Below, piece after piece: positions 1 through 8,459 of a DNA stretch of 19,215 nucleotides (positions within the stretch are counted from its first letter, which is position 1; every line of letters begins with the position of its first letter). The stretch covers positions 5,916 through 25,130 of the forward strand of contig PYSS01000234.1 in NCBI GenBank assembly GCA_003049465.1, read 5' to 3'. A model generated the notes under the pieces. That model saw only the letters and a list, made by a program, of their open reading frames with translations, was not told the DNA's origin and did no database searches. The translations under genes and the position numbers were made by a program. Source of the DNA: Magnaporthiopsis rhizophila (taxonomy: Eukaryota; Ascomycota; Sordariomycetes; Magnaporthales; Magnaporthaceae).

Positions 1-17
1 CCCCCCCCCCCCCCCCC
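1..17. repeat. C17 homopolymer at window edge
   Basis: Seventeen consecutive C residues open the window and are followed directly by TTTGG. Nothing else in the window has a C or G run this long, whereas long A/T runs are common. It may be a contig-end or polishing artefact, or a real poly-C tract cut by the window boundary. Confidence 0.9.
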
Positions 18-832
18 TTTGGTATGTCGACGACGCTGTTTTCGGCGCAAATATGGATGCCGTGGATATTTGTTTAAGCAGGATGACCCCTGCTTGCTTG
101 CCTGCTTGTCAACCGTCTGCCCGGGGAAGACGAAAGACAGGCAAACCGTTCCACTGCTGTGATCGGCGGTCAGCGGTGAAAAGGATTTGAGTTTTGCCCT
201 GTTGATACCCACCTAGGTCAACCTGAGTATGCATACGGGTCCCTGGGGCACATCAACGGGGGGCAAAAAAAAAGGGGGCGCATGGTTCGTCCGCCTCCCC
301 AGGCTTATAGTGGCCAGCTTTGCCCCGGCATTACGCCGGCCAAGGCGCGCCACCCCCGCATGTTTCCCCCGCAGAGGATCCATGGATTGCGAACCGCCGC
401 AAAAGCCAAAGCCTGTGCGGTGACCGTTTGCTGGTGGTTCTTGGGTGATGGCCTCATAGGGAGAGGTTCGGGAGTGAAAAATAAACGGCCCGAGACTGAC
501 TCGAGGCTTGCATTGGCCGCCAGTCCCGTAGCAAATTGCCACATTGGTGGGAAAACCATGAGCACGAAGACATATAGAATGTGACGCTGGCCTCAGGGTC
601 AATATATATAACTACCTGCCATCGCCGGTTGTCATCTTGGCTGACGATGGAGCCTCATCCTCCTGGACTCACCACCGCCCTTCATCTCCAGTCGTCATCA
701 CATTCATTTCTTCTCCTGTGTTTGAAACGCTTTCGTTCATTGATCCTTCTTTCTTTCATTCTTTCTTTCCAACACACACGCCCGCAGGCACGCAAAAACA
801 TACGTAGGTACATTACGACGAAACAACCGAAG
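18..832. other. Non-coding upstream region of the GH32 gene
   Basis: This stretch holds no gene I can support. Open frames on both strands are short, lack G/C third-position bias and match no family I know. It contains an A9 run at 265-273. A TATA-like stretch at 602-611 and a pyrimidine-rich tract at 744-770 look like the promoter and leader of the downstream GH32 gene. The frame of that gene stays open back to a GTG at 581, but the upstream residues look like translated leader: basic, no domain, and the signal peptide begins only at the ATG at 833. Confidence 0.6.
602..611 (+). promoter_or_regulatory. TATA-like element upstream of GH32 gene
   Basis: An alternating AT run (ATATATATAA) lies about 225 bp before the proposed start codon. 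A CT-rich tract of repeated TTCTTTCTTTC units follows at 744-770, a common arrangement just upstream of transcription starts in filamentous fungi. The assignment rests on position and composition only. Confidence 0.35.
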
Positions 833-2872
833 ATGAAGGCACCCACTATCCTTTCCGCGCTGCTCCAGCTCGCCGCCGTGTCCGGCGTGGCGGCGCAGCA
901 GCCGGTACCAAACCCGCTCACGACCGACTGGCTCCGCAGCAGCGCGGGCAACAGCAGCCTCTTTGACCGCTGGCGGCCGCGCTCGCACTTTGCGTCGCCG
1001 CACAGCTGGATGAACGATCCCTGCGGCGCCGTCTACGAGCCGGCCACCGACACGTACCACCTGCACTACCAGTACCACCCCAACCACGTCAGCTGGGGCA
1101 ACATCTCGTGGGGCCACGCCGTGTCCAAGGACCTCTTCCACTGGACCGACATGCGCGACTGGCAGAACGACACGGCCGTCTCGCTCGCCGCGGGCGGGTA
1201 CCTGTCAGCCCCGCTGTCGCAGTTCACGGGCACGACGCAGCCCGTCAACATCAAGGGCGAGCAGGACGGCACCCTGCTCACCTTCGCCACCGGTATCCAC
1301 ACCCTGCCCACCAACTGGAAGTCGCCCTACATCAAGGGCACCGAGGTCCAGGCCATGTACACGTCGCGCGACAGCGGCGTCACCTGGGCCGAGGTCGGCA
1401 CCGTGCTGGCCGGGCCGCCCGAGGGGTGGAACGTCACGGGCTGGCGCGACCCCTCCTTCTTCCCCAGCAAAGAGCTCGACGCGGTCCTGAAGCGGTCCGA
1501 GCCGCACTACTACATGGTCCTGGGCTCGGGTCTCAAGTCGGGCAACGTGCCCGCCCAACTCCCCGGGGCGGCCCGTCCGGGCTTCATCGGCCCCCGCATG
1601 CCGCTGTACTCGGCGCCGGCGTCCAACCTGACCAACTGGAAGTTCCTGGGCGCCCTCTGGGAGCCGACGGCCAACTCGAGCCTAGGCGTGGCCGACGTCA
1701 CGGGCTCTTACGGCTACAACTTTGAGGTCAGCGGCCTTTTCGACCTGCCCGTTGCCAGCGCCGGCGGCAAGCCGGCCTGGTTCGTGACCATGGGCGCCGA
1801 GGGCGGGCAGACGGCGCGCCACAAGCGCGAGCAGTGGGCGCTCTGGAACCGCGGCGGCCTGGCGGCGCGTGCCAACGGCTCGGCGGAGCTGACGCCGACG
1901 TCGGGCGGCGCCGTCGACTGGGGCCTGTCGTACGCACAGGCGTCGTTTGTGGACGCGCGCAAGGGCAACAACAACCGCCGCGTCATGTGGGGGTGGGCCA
2001 ACGAGGACGTCGAGGACGAGTGGAACTTTGCCGTCGCGAGGGCCATGGGCTACGCCGGCGCCATGTCGCTGCCCACGGAGCTGACGGTCAAGGAGACGCG
2101 CGGGCTGAAGCGGCCGCAGCAGGCCCAGCAGCAGGATGGCGTCCGCGACGGCAACGAGTGGATCGCCGAGGACGGCGGCGCCTCCTTCACGGCGCAGACG
2201 CTCGGCATCCGCCCGCTGCCCGACGTGCTGGACAAGCTGCGCGAGGGCGCCAAGGAGGAGACGCTCGATGTCGGCGCCATAGGCGCCGCCGGCGCGCCAG
2301 CCCGCAAGGTCGCCGCCGACCTGGGCGACTCGTGGGTCCTGACGGCGACGCTCAGTGGCGCCAAGCAGGCCGGCATGGTGGTGGCGCAGAGCCCCGACAA
2401 CTCCGAGTACACCACCATCTCGTTCGACCCGGCGCGCTCGACCATCGTCGTGGGCCGCGAGAAGAGCAGCGCTTCCCTTCCAGGGGTGTTCCGCTCCTAC
2501 GACCACGAGGGCCACTTTGCACCCTACACGAGCTCCGCGGGCGCCGTCGAGGACATCAAGTTCACCGTCGTCTACGATCGCTCGCTGCTCGAGGTCTTTG
2601 TCAACGACCGCTTCGCCCTCACCAGCCGCATCTACCCGGGCCGCGCCGACAGCACCGGGCTCAGCTTCTTCTCCGGCGCGCTGCAGCTCGGCAACGCCAA
2701 GAGGGACGACGCCAATGCTCCTGCTACTGCCGAGGGTGGTGCCTGGAAGGACGTCAAGGTGTGGAAGGGCCTGGCCAACGCGTGGCCTAAGCGGCCCAAG
2801 GACAGCAGCGCCATCCTTGTTTGGGACACGCCCGAGCAGACCAAGAACTACCTCTGGTGGGCAGGTTTCTAA
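833..2872 (+). CDS. Secreted GH32 beta-fructosidase / fructosyltransferase
   Basis: A single-exon gene of 679 aa. It encodes a glycoside hydrolase family 32 enzyme, which cleaves or transfers fructosyl units of sucrose and fructans outside the cell. Residues 1-21 form a signal peptide ending in VAA-QQ. The five-bladed propeller carries the three expected acidic residues: the nucleophile Asp62 in WMNDPCG (59-65), the transition-state stabiliser Asp206 in WRDP, and the acid/base candidate Glu298 in NFEVSGLF. A C-terminal beta-sandwich follows, with LLEVFVNDR in its core. Several N-glycosylation sequons (NSS, NIS, NDT, NVT, NLT) fit a secreted protein. The Cys after NDP, where invertases and inulinases usually have Asn, and EVSGL instead of ECPD/ECP-type sequence resemble the fungal fructosyltransferase-like clade. 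Transferase versus hydrolase activity cannot be settled by eye. The ATG at 833 is chosen because the signal peptide starts there. Confidence 0.95.
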   Translation: MKAPTILSALLQLAAVSGVAAQQPVPNPLTTDWLRSSAGNSSLFDRWRPRSHFASPHSWMNDPCGAVYEPATDTYHLHYQYHPNHVSWGNISWGHAVSKDLFHWTDMRDWQNDTAVSLAAGGYLSAPLSQFTGTTQPVNIKGEQDGTLLTFATGIHTLPTNWKSPYIKGTEVQAMYTSRDSGVTWAEVGTVLAGPPEGWNVTGWRDPSFFPSKELDAVLKRSEPHYYMVLGSGLKSGNVPAQLPGAARPGFIGPRMPLYSAPASNLTNWKFLGALWEPTANSSLGVADVTGSYGYNFEVSGLFDLPVASAGGKPAWFVTMGAEGGQTARHKREQWALWNRGGLAARANGSAELTPTSGGAVDWGLSYAQASFVDARKGNNNRRVMWGWANEDVEDEWNFAVARAMGYAGAMSLPTELTVKETRGLKRPQQAQQQDGVRDGNEWIAEDGGASFTAQTLGIRPLPDVLDKLREGAKEETLDVGAIGAAGAPARKVAADLGDSWVLTATLSGAKQAGMVVAQSPDNSEYTTISFDPARSTIVVGREKSSASLPGVFRSYDHEGHFAPYTSSAGAVEDIKFTVVYDRSLLEVFVNDRFALTSRIYPGRADSTGLSFFSGALQLGNAKRDDANAPATAEGGAWKDVKVWKGLANAWPKRPKDSSAILVWDTPEQTKNYLWWAGF

Positions 2873-2875
2873 GAT

Positions 2876-2891
2876 AAAAAAAAAAAAAAAA
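2876..2891. repeat. A16 tract just after GH32 stop codon
   Basis: Sixteen consecutive A residues begin three bases after the TAA of the GH32 gene. It is one of several long A/T homopolymers in non-coding parts of this window. A genomic A run this close to a stop could be mistaken for a cDNA poly(A) tail or prime oligo-dT. Confidence 0.9.
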
Positions 2892-3566
2892 CGCTGGTGG
2901 GATGAGTGAGGGTTGAGGGTGTAAGTGCGACGAGGATTCTTGGTTATCTTAGCGATTGTAGATTTCATGACCAAAAGTACGTTCATTCTCGATTGTTTCC
3001 TGTCCAGCTGTTCCTGTTTTTTTTTCTAGCCGCAAATTATCCGAGAATTTCTGGGCACATTCGCAGTTTTCCGGAACAGTGCGTGGTGGCTCTGATGTTG
3101 CGGAGGTAGGTTGCACCTTCCGTTGGTCAACTTATCTACCACCCCCCGGCCTACTGGCTCCTTCCCGTTTACCTCGGCCCTACCTAGGGTTCTTCTAACG
3201 CAGAATTTTTTTCTCGACCTCCATACTTTCCAGTTTCAAAGCAAACTGGCTACCTCTACTATCTACATCTGGGTCAAGGCTGCCTGCCCGCGCTCTCGTC
3301 CTTTGTTGCTTTTCTACTGTCTACTAGGTATTCGACACAGCCTCATTGGACATATTTGACCGTCAAGATCGCATCAACACAGGGATGACACTTTGATTCT
3401 TCCATGTTCGGCCGTCTTCTTGCCTCCACCTTCCGACTTTGACGCTCGCACTCTGCCACCCTCACGAAACGCCCAAGATTCTACCATAGCAACCAAGACT
3501 ACCACCCAAGACTCGCGCCTATCCCGGCCAAGGCCACTCCCCCCGCCCTCGTCGGCCAACGCCAGT
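2892..3566. other. Intergenic region, GH32 to 284-aa gene
   Basis: No gene is visible here. The sequence is pyrimidine-rich on the plus strand, especially from 3110 to 3540, as expected for a fungal promoter and leader feeding the next gene. The downstream frame is open back to a TTG at 3393, but the extra residues are proline-, serine- and threonine-rich and look like translated leader. Confidence 0.55.
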
Positions 3567-4421
3567 ATGACAGCCTTTGCGGACGACGAGGTCGTTCAGC
3601 TTCTTGGACCGTTCAACATCGATGCCTGGAACAAGTCGCTCCTTGCCAACCTAGGCGATCTCCGGCCGTTCATCACCCACAAGCCGGTGAAGCCCAGAAA
3701 GCCTGAGGGCCGGGAGGCGCGCAAGATTTGGAAGCGCTGCAGAAGAACGGCCATGGAGCTGGTATCTCAGTCCCTCACAAGCGTCTCCCACCTTCTGCAG
3801 GTCGGCAGCGACGCAGCAGCCTTCAACAAGAGGGCAGGACGCGGAGCGCTCCCCTCCTCGCCGGCGAAAGACCGCCGTGCCCGCCGTGATCCCCGGAAGA
3901 TCTACGAGTCGGCTCTCCACGCCATGCGCGTCCTGGCCGACAGCACCCGCGTGACCACGAGCCTGGTTCGCCAGCTGTGCACCGTCCAGCGCTTGAACTT
4001 CCAGAGCCTCGCCGCGTACCAGAACCGCATCCAGGACCTGCGCCGCCAGCTCTCCCTCCTTGGATGCGACCCCGGCGACCGGTTCATGGTCTTCCTCGCG
4101 ATCGGAGGACTCGACGGTTCTTCTGGTGCCGTGCAGGACCGTCTGCTGCGCGAGGTGTTCACCGCCCGGGGCGCCGGATTCTCGCCGCCCCCGGCGGCGC
4201 AGGCTCAGATCGATTCGCCCACAGTGGCCGGCAACAGGAAGCAGAAGAATACCTTGGCCATGGGCACTGTTGCGGAGAACGGTACCGCCTGGAGGAAGCT
4301 CATGGAGCAGATGTCCACTCGAGCCATCAAGGAGCGCTGCACACCCGTCCCGCAGCTTGGCCCTGGCGAGCAGAGCGCCAAGGACTCAAAGAACGACCTC
4401 GGAGGCCCCGTTACTCCTTAG
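3567..4421 (+). CDS. Hypothetical protein, 284 aa
   Basis: A single-exon frame of 284 aa starting at the first ATG in frame and ending TAG. I do not recognise the family. The protein has an acidic start (TAFADDEVVQLLG), a Lys/Arg-rich stretch around residues 36-56 (KPVKPRKPEGREARKIWKRC), and long predicted helices. Those around residues 115-180 include MRVLADSTRVTTSLVRQLC and IQDLRRQLSLLG. The tail is polar and looks disordered. There is no signal peptide or membrane segment. Codon use is mostly G/C-ending (GTC, CTC, CGC, AAG), as in the neighbouring certain genes, which supports a real gene. Basic, helical character could suit a nucleic-acid-associated or scaffold role, but nothing demonstrates this. 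It could carry an unseen intron near either end. Confidence 0.6.
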   Translation: MTAFADDEVVQLLGPFNIDAWNKSLLANLGDLRPFITHKPVKPRKPEGREARKIWKRCRRTAMELVSQSLTSVSHLLQVGSDAAAFNKRAGRGALPSSPAKDRRARRDPRKIYESALHAMRVLADSTRVTTSLVRQLCTVQRLNFQSLAAYQNRIQDLRRQLSLLGCDPGDRFMVFLAIGGLDGSSGAVQDRLLREVFTARGAGFSPPPAAQAQIDSPTVAGNRKQKNTLAMGTVAENGTAWRKLMEQMSTRAIKERCTPVPQLGPGEQSAKDSKNDLGGPVTP

Positions 4422-5439
4422 GAGGAGTTTTAGTACAAGCATCTCGACGAGGTAGGCCTTGAGATTTGTGGAAGCGATCTAACTTTCAAGCAATTTCAGG
4501 AAAAAAAAAGCTAACAGACAGAGGGATATGTAATATAGTTCTCCATCCTGTCATTGCTTCCTTCGTAGTGGTTCATGACGACACCTTTACGAATTCCGGA
4601 GTCAGCCCCGGAGAAATCGGAGGGGGAGACTGCAGACCCTTGAGAAACGTTACCATCGGCGTCTACGGTATTAGAAGCTAGAGTCTGGCTGGCTTTTGTG
4701 TAAAGGTGTCTGGAGTGTGCCTGGTAAGCACATGGTGCTGCCGGGCTCTCTGCCTTGGTGTGCTGGGCAAAGCTTTACAGAAACTCTATCCCTTTGTGGG
4801 AAGCCACCGCCTTGCCAGGTTAGGCCTTGTTCTTCCGCAGACTCCTTCATTCATCAAGTCTTTTCGTCCATTCCTGATAATTGTTTGAATTGCAAGGCAT
4901 CCACATGCCAACACTCTAAAAAGATCTGCTCTGTTCGACTTGGTACACATGACCACAGTATGAGATGAGTGCCTCTTCAACATGTAGGCTGCGGATAACT
5001 ACACGTAGAGACCTTGCCCTACATCATAAATGGCTCGGGACTGCTGCTAGTCGTCTTGCCCCACTGCCAGAGTAGGAGGAGGTTCACGTTTTCTTCCTGT
5101 CCCTTGAGGCCCCCAGGAATGACGGTGAGACTCCCATGTCAGATGCCCAGCCTTGGCACAACACCAAGTCCAAGTATCCTTAAACCACCAACGGACCCCC
5201 CACAAGGGATCAGTGGATGCCTCCATCCGGGGGGGCGCCGCCGTCTGGTTGCATGCAAGCCCCATCATCCACCCTCAGCCTTGGCATGTGCCACTTGTAT
5301 GGCGCCCAGCCCGGCGAGTCTCCACAGAATGATGTAGCCTCGCAGCGCAGGGAGACCAAGGAAGGATGGCAACAAAAGGGGTCCTCCGAACAGGAAATTG
5401 CGTGCTCGTTCTAGGCTCGCTTGGTCAGTTTGTTTTCCA

Positions 5440-5449
5440 GGCACGTGCC
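5440..5449. promoter_or_regulatory. CACGTG palindrome upstream of transporter
   Basis: The perfect 10-bp palindrome GGCACGTGCC contains CACGTG, the core recognised by fungal bHLH factors. It lies roughly 330 bp upstream of the transporter ATG. A six-base core is common by chance, so the role is only a suggestion. Confidence 0.25.
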
Positions 5450-5467
5450 AGTGTGGCGGGCAGCAAC

Positions 5468-5482
5468 TTTTTTTTTTTTTTT
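5468..5482. repeat. T15 tract
   Basis: Fifteen consecutive T residues in intergenic DNA, about 300 bp upstream of the transporter start. It belongs to the series of long A/T homopolymers in this window and may act as a nucleosome-disfavouring promoter element. Confidence 0.9.
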
Positions 5483-5778
5483 GAGTGGGATTCTATGGCT
5501 GTTATCAATGGATCCTCTACGGCGGTTTCCGCAACCACTACACTGCATCAAGGGTCGTGGCCCGGGAAGACTGGTTTTTCTTCTTCTTCTTGTCTCCTTG
5601 GCGTAGTGAACAAATATGGGCCGTTGTCCAGGGATCCCGCTGAAAGGCCTTGCTCGTGCCTGGCCAGTCCTGGTTTTCTCTATCCTCTTCTTTAACAACA
5701 AAGTGCAGCTTAGAAGTGTTTTAGGCCGTTACAGCTAACCCCTACTTCTTCCAACACACTTCCCCCCCACGGCCGGCC

Positions 5779-8078
5779 ATGGACGTGCTCAGAAATGTCG
5801 GGAACTGGCTGGCGCCGCCGCCGGAAAAGGCCGACGACGGGCGCGACGTGTGGCCGTCGCGGGCGTCGTTCCTGCTCGCGTCCATGGGCGGGTGCGCCGG
5901 CATGGGCAACCTGCTGCGGTACCCATCGACCGTGTACAACAACTACGGCCTGCAGTGGTTCATCCCGTACCTCATGTGCATCTTCCTGATTGCCATCCCC
6001 GTCCTGACTCTCGAGATCAGCATCGGCCAGGCCTACCGCGGCGGCAGCGTCGTGGCCTTCAACAGCGTCGGCCGCCGCCTGCGCGGGGTGGGCGTCAGCC
6101 TGCTCTACGTCGGCTTCGTGGTCGGCCCATACTTCGTCGTCAACCTGGCCTGGATCATGACCTACTTCCGCTACAGCTTCCACAGCCCCTTGCCCTGGGC
6201 GGACGACCCGGAGGGGTTTTTCGACCGCGTTGTCGCGAACCGGACGCCCTTGCAGGGCCGCCTAGCGGACGACGGCACCCGCGTCGAGCAGTTCACGACC
6301 TACCCAGGCACGGGCATAGTAGGCGAGACGATCGGCTGGACGGCCTTCACGTGGTTCCTGGTCTGGATCTGCATTTTTCGGGGGGTCGGGCTGACGGGCC
6401 GCGTCGTCTACTGGACCATGGGGCTGCCTATCGTCATGACCATCGTGCTGATCGGCCGGTCAGTCTCGCTCGAGAACGCGGGCGAGGGCGTGCGCATGTA
6501 CTTTGCCACGTGGCGCGGCGGCGAGCTCGCGCGCGGCTCGCTGTGGCAGACGGCGTGCGGGCAGGTGTTTTTCTCGACGGGCGTCGGGTTTGGTTATTTC
6601 ACGTGAGCACGCCTTTCGAGGAGAGACCCTATATTCTCCTGAAACACTCATCAAGTCTGGATGGAGGCTAACATAAGCGAAAAAAAGGAGCTACGCGTCC
6701 TACAACCGCAAGCACTCCAACGCCGTCGCCGACTCCTTCTACATCGTTCTGAGCAACATGGTGTTTGAGTGCACGGCGGCCTTCGCCGTTTTTGGAGTCG
6801 TCGGCTTCCTCAGGCGCTGGCCGGTCGAGGGCGAGCCCATCGGCGGCTTCACCATCGGGTTCCTGACCCTGCCGGCCGCCGTGGTCGAGATGCCGGGGGC
6901 CAACTTTTGGGCCGTGGTGCTGTTCTTTACGCTGATGGTGCTCGGCTTCAGCTCTGCGTTTGCAATGCTCGACGCTGGTGGGTTTTTCCCTCGCCTCTTT
7001 CTGTCGAGCAGTATTTGAGAAAGCGGGCTAACGCAGGTCTGCAAAAAAAAAAAAAAAAGTCGCAACTCTGGTCATGGACTCGGGCATCAAGCTCTCCCGC
7101 CCCATTATCGTGACCAGCCTGACGGTGCTGTCGTTTCTGCTCTCGCTGCCCTACTGCACCGAGTTCGGCTACCACCTGCTCGACGGCGTCGATCGCTGGG
7201 TGTCGGACGTGGCCCTTGTCTTCGTCGTCTTTGCCGAGTGCGTCAGCTCCACGTCGCTGTACCGCTGTCGCGACGTCGCCGGCCAGGTTGGGCCGCTAGC
7301 CCTGTTCGCCTACCTGGCCGGCTACTTTGCCGCCATGGTGCTCGGCGTCGCCACCGGCATCGCAACCAGCGGCGGGGTTGGTGCCGGGGTCGGGTTTGGC
7401 ATCTACTTTGCGCTCACGGCCGTCGCGCTCATATTTGGGAGGACGCCTGATGTGCCCGTGCCTCGGCTCTTTGGCGGGAATGTTTACTTGCAGCGTTTCT
7501 ATTATGTTGCCTTTTACTCGGTAAGCTGCCACGATCGCTGACGTGGCATCAGCTCTGACGGAATTCTAGTTGTTGTTAACCTGGACTCGTCACCACTGAA
7601 ACAGGGCCACCAACTCACAAAGGACCTCAACGTCATCGTCGCCAGGGGCAAGAACCTGTCTCTGCCCATCTTCTGGGCACCGCTGCTACGCTACGTCTCG
7701 GGCCCCATCTTGGCTATCGTCTTCGGCTTCAGCTACCCAACCTTCCACACCAAACAGATGGACCCGCTGCACATCTTCGGCTTCATGACGGGTCACGTCG
7801 TGCTCGTGCTCTGCGGCCTGGGCCTTGTCGTGCCGCGCTGGTTCAGCGTCCTGATCCCCGTCGAGCGCCGAAAAGATGGCGAGCACGACTACGCCCCAGG
7901 CGTCACCTTCGAGCCCGACGCGGCCGAGAGCCAAGCGCAGTTGGAGAGTGGTAACACGAGTGATGTGGGCGTTGCTGGCCGGGGGATGAGCGGTGGGGAG
8001 GTGTTGGAGGACAAGGCGGCTGAGAACGACTCTGCATGCGAGAACAAGGCGCATACATCAAAGGAGGTGGCGGCGTAG
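5779..8078 (+). CDS. SNF-family (Na+/Cl- neurotransmitter symporter-like) transporter
   Basis: Four exons at 5779-6602, 6688-6977, 7060-7520 and 7605-8078 join to 682 aa. Introns are 85, 82 and 84 nt, all GT...AG; the first two have GCTAAC branch points. SNF proteins are LeuT-fold plasma-membrane symporters driven by sodium, carrying amino acids or related small molecules. The unwound TM1 region is GGCAGMGNLLRYP (residues 37-49), corresponding to the GN-x-x-RFP signature of animal members. TM6 reads GVGFGYFTSYASYNR across the first splice junction, and the TM8 signature SSAFAMLDAVATLVMDSG spans the second; both match the family closely and fix the splice sites. About twelve hydrophobic segments are visible. 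The C-terminal tail of about 80 residues is hydrophilic. Substrate unknown. Intron 2 has an A16 run abutting its acceptor. Confidence 0.93.
6978..7059 (+). other. Intron 2 of transporter with poly-A at its 3' splice site
   Basis: An 82-nt intron: donor GTGGGT, branch point GCTAAC at 7027-7032, then a first CAG at 7034-7036, then an A16 run (7043-7058) ending in the AG at 7058-7059. Only the distal AG restores DAVATLVMDSG. Using the nearer CAG would retain 23 nt and break the frame. A pyrimidine tract is absent between branch point and acceptor. Confidence 0.8.
7043..7058. repeat. A16 tract inside transporter intron 2
   Basis: Sixteen A residues lie immediately before the final G of the inferred intron acceptor. 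Read-length or homopolymer error here would not change the protein if the distal AG is used, because the run is intronic. It would change the frame consequence of using the proximal CAG. Confidence 0.9.
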
Positions 8079-8459
8079 GCCGCTGTTGGTACGTTCACAA
8101 AGGACAGTCACCTCTTAGCGTTCACAACGGCGTACTAGTTTCTGGTATAGTCGGAACGAATGGCAAGCCAGAAACAATATTGAGCTCAGCCTGCCACAGA
8201 ACGGGCTAGACGTATGAGCAAAAGAGCGGACGCGAGGAAGAAAACGACCGCATGCATGCAGCTCAGCTGAAATGCAACCGGGCTAGGCAACAGTGCATGT
8301 GTGCATTCGCCGAGGCACCCCACCGGAAATACGAGCTCACCACGGCGCGTCTTTAAATTCAACCTCCGCCGGGAGGACATCACAAAAGGGATACAAAATA
8401 GCAGACAAGTTGAATGAAAGCTCGAGTCCAGGAAAAAGAAAGACGAGGAAACCCCGAGA
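8079..8459. other. Spacer between transporter and methyltransferase
   Basis: This 381-bp spacer shows no gene. It contains the palindrome GCATGCATGC near 8250 and a purine-rich stretch (GGAAAAAGAAAGACGAGG) just before the methyltransferase ATG. It should hold the transporter 3' end and the methyltransferase promoter. I see no clear AATAAA or TATA element. Confidence 0.5.

Larger units (their letters stand above)
4422..5778. other. Intergenic region before the SNF transporter
   Basis: About 1.36 kb without a supportable gene. Several frames of 60-109 codons exist on both strands, but they overlap each other, lack codon bias and show no domain. The region contains a T15 tract at 5468-5482 and a 10-bp palindrome GGCACGTGCC at 5440-5449 with a CACGTG (E-box/bHLH-type) core. 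These lie about 300-340 bp upstream of the transporter start, so they may belong to its promoter. Confidence 0.55.

Noticed and set aside
581..832. N-terminal extension of the GH32 frame from a GTG at 581
   Set aside because: It has a non-ATG start, the translated sequence is leader-like, and a clean signal peptide begins at the ATG at 833.
1108..1725. 205-codon plus-strand frame within GH32
   Set aside because: It overlaps the GH32 gene in another frame and has the Arg/His/Pro-rich composition of an out-of-frame reading.
1682..2986. 434-codon frame on the minus strand opposite the GH32 gene
   Set aside because: It is a mirror of the GC-biased GH32 codons: rich in Arg, Ala, Gly, Val and Leu with no domain. 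The plus-strand frame carries all GH32 catalytic motifs.
3393..3566. N-terminal extension of the 284-aa protein from a TTG
   Set aside because: It has a non-ATG start, and composition is pyrimidine-rich leader-like sequence (Pro/Ser/Thr).
5850..6671. 273-codon plus-strand frame inside the transporter
   Set aside because: It is an out-of-frame shadow of transporter exon 1; the conserved SNF motifs are in the other frame.
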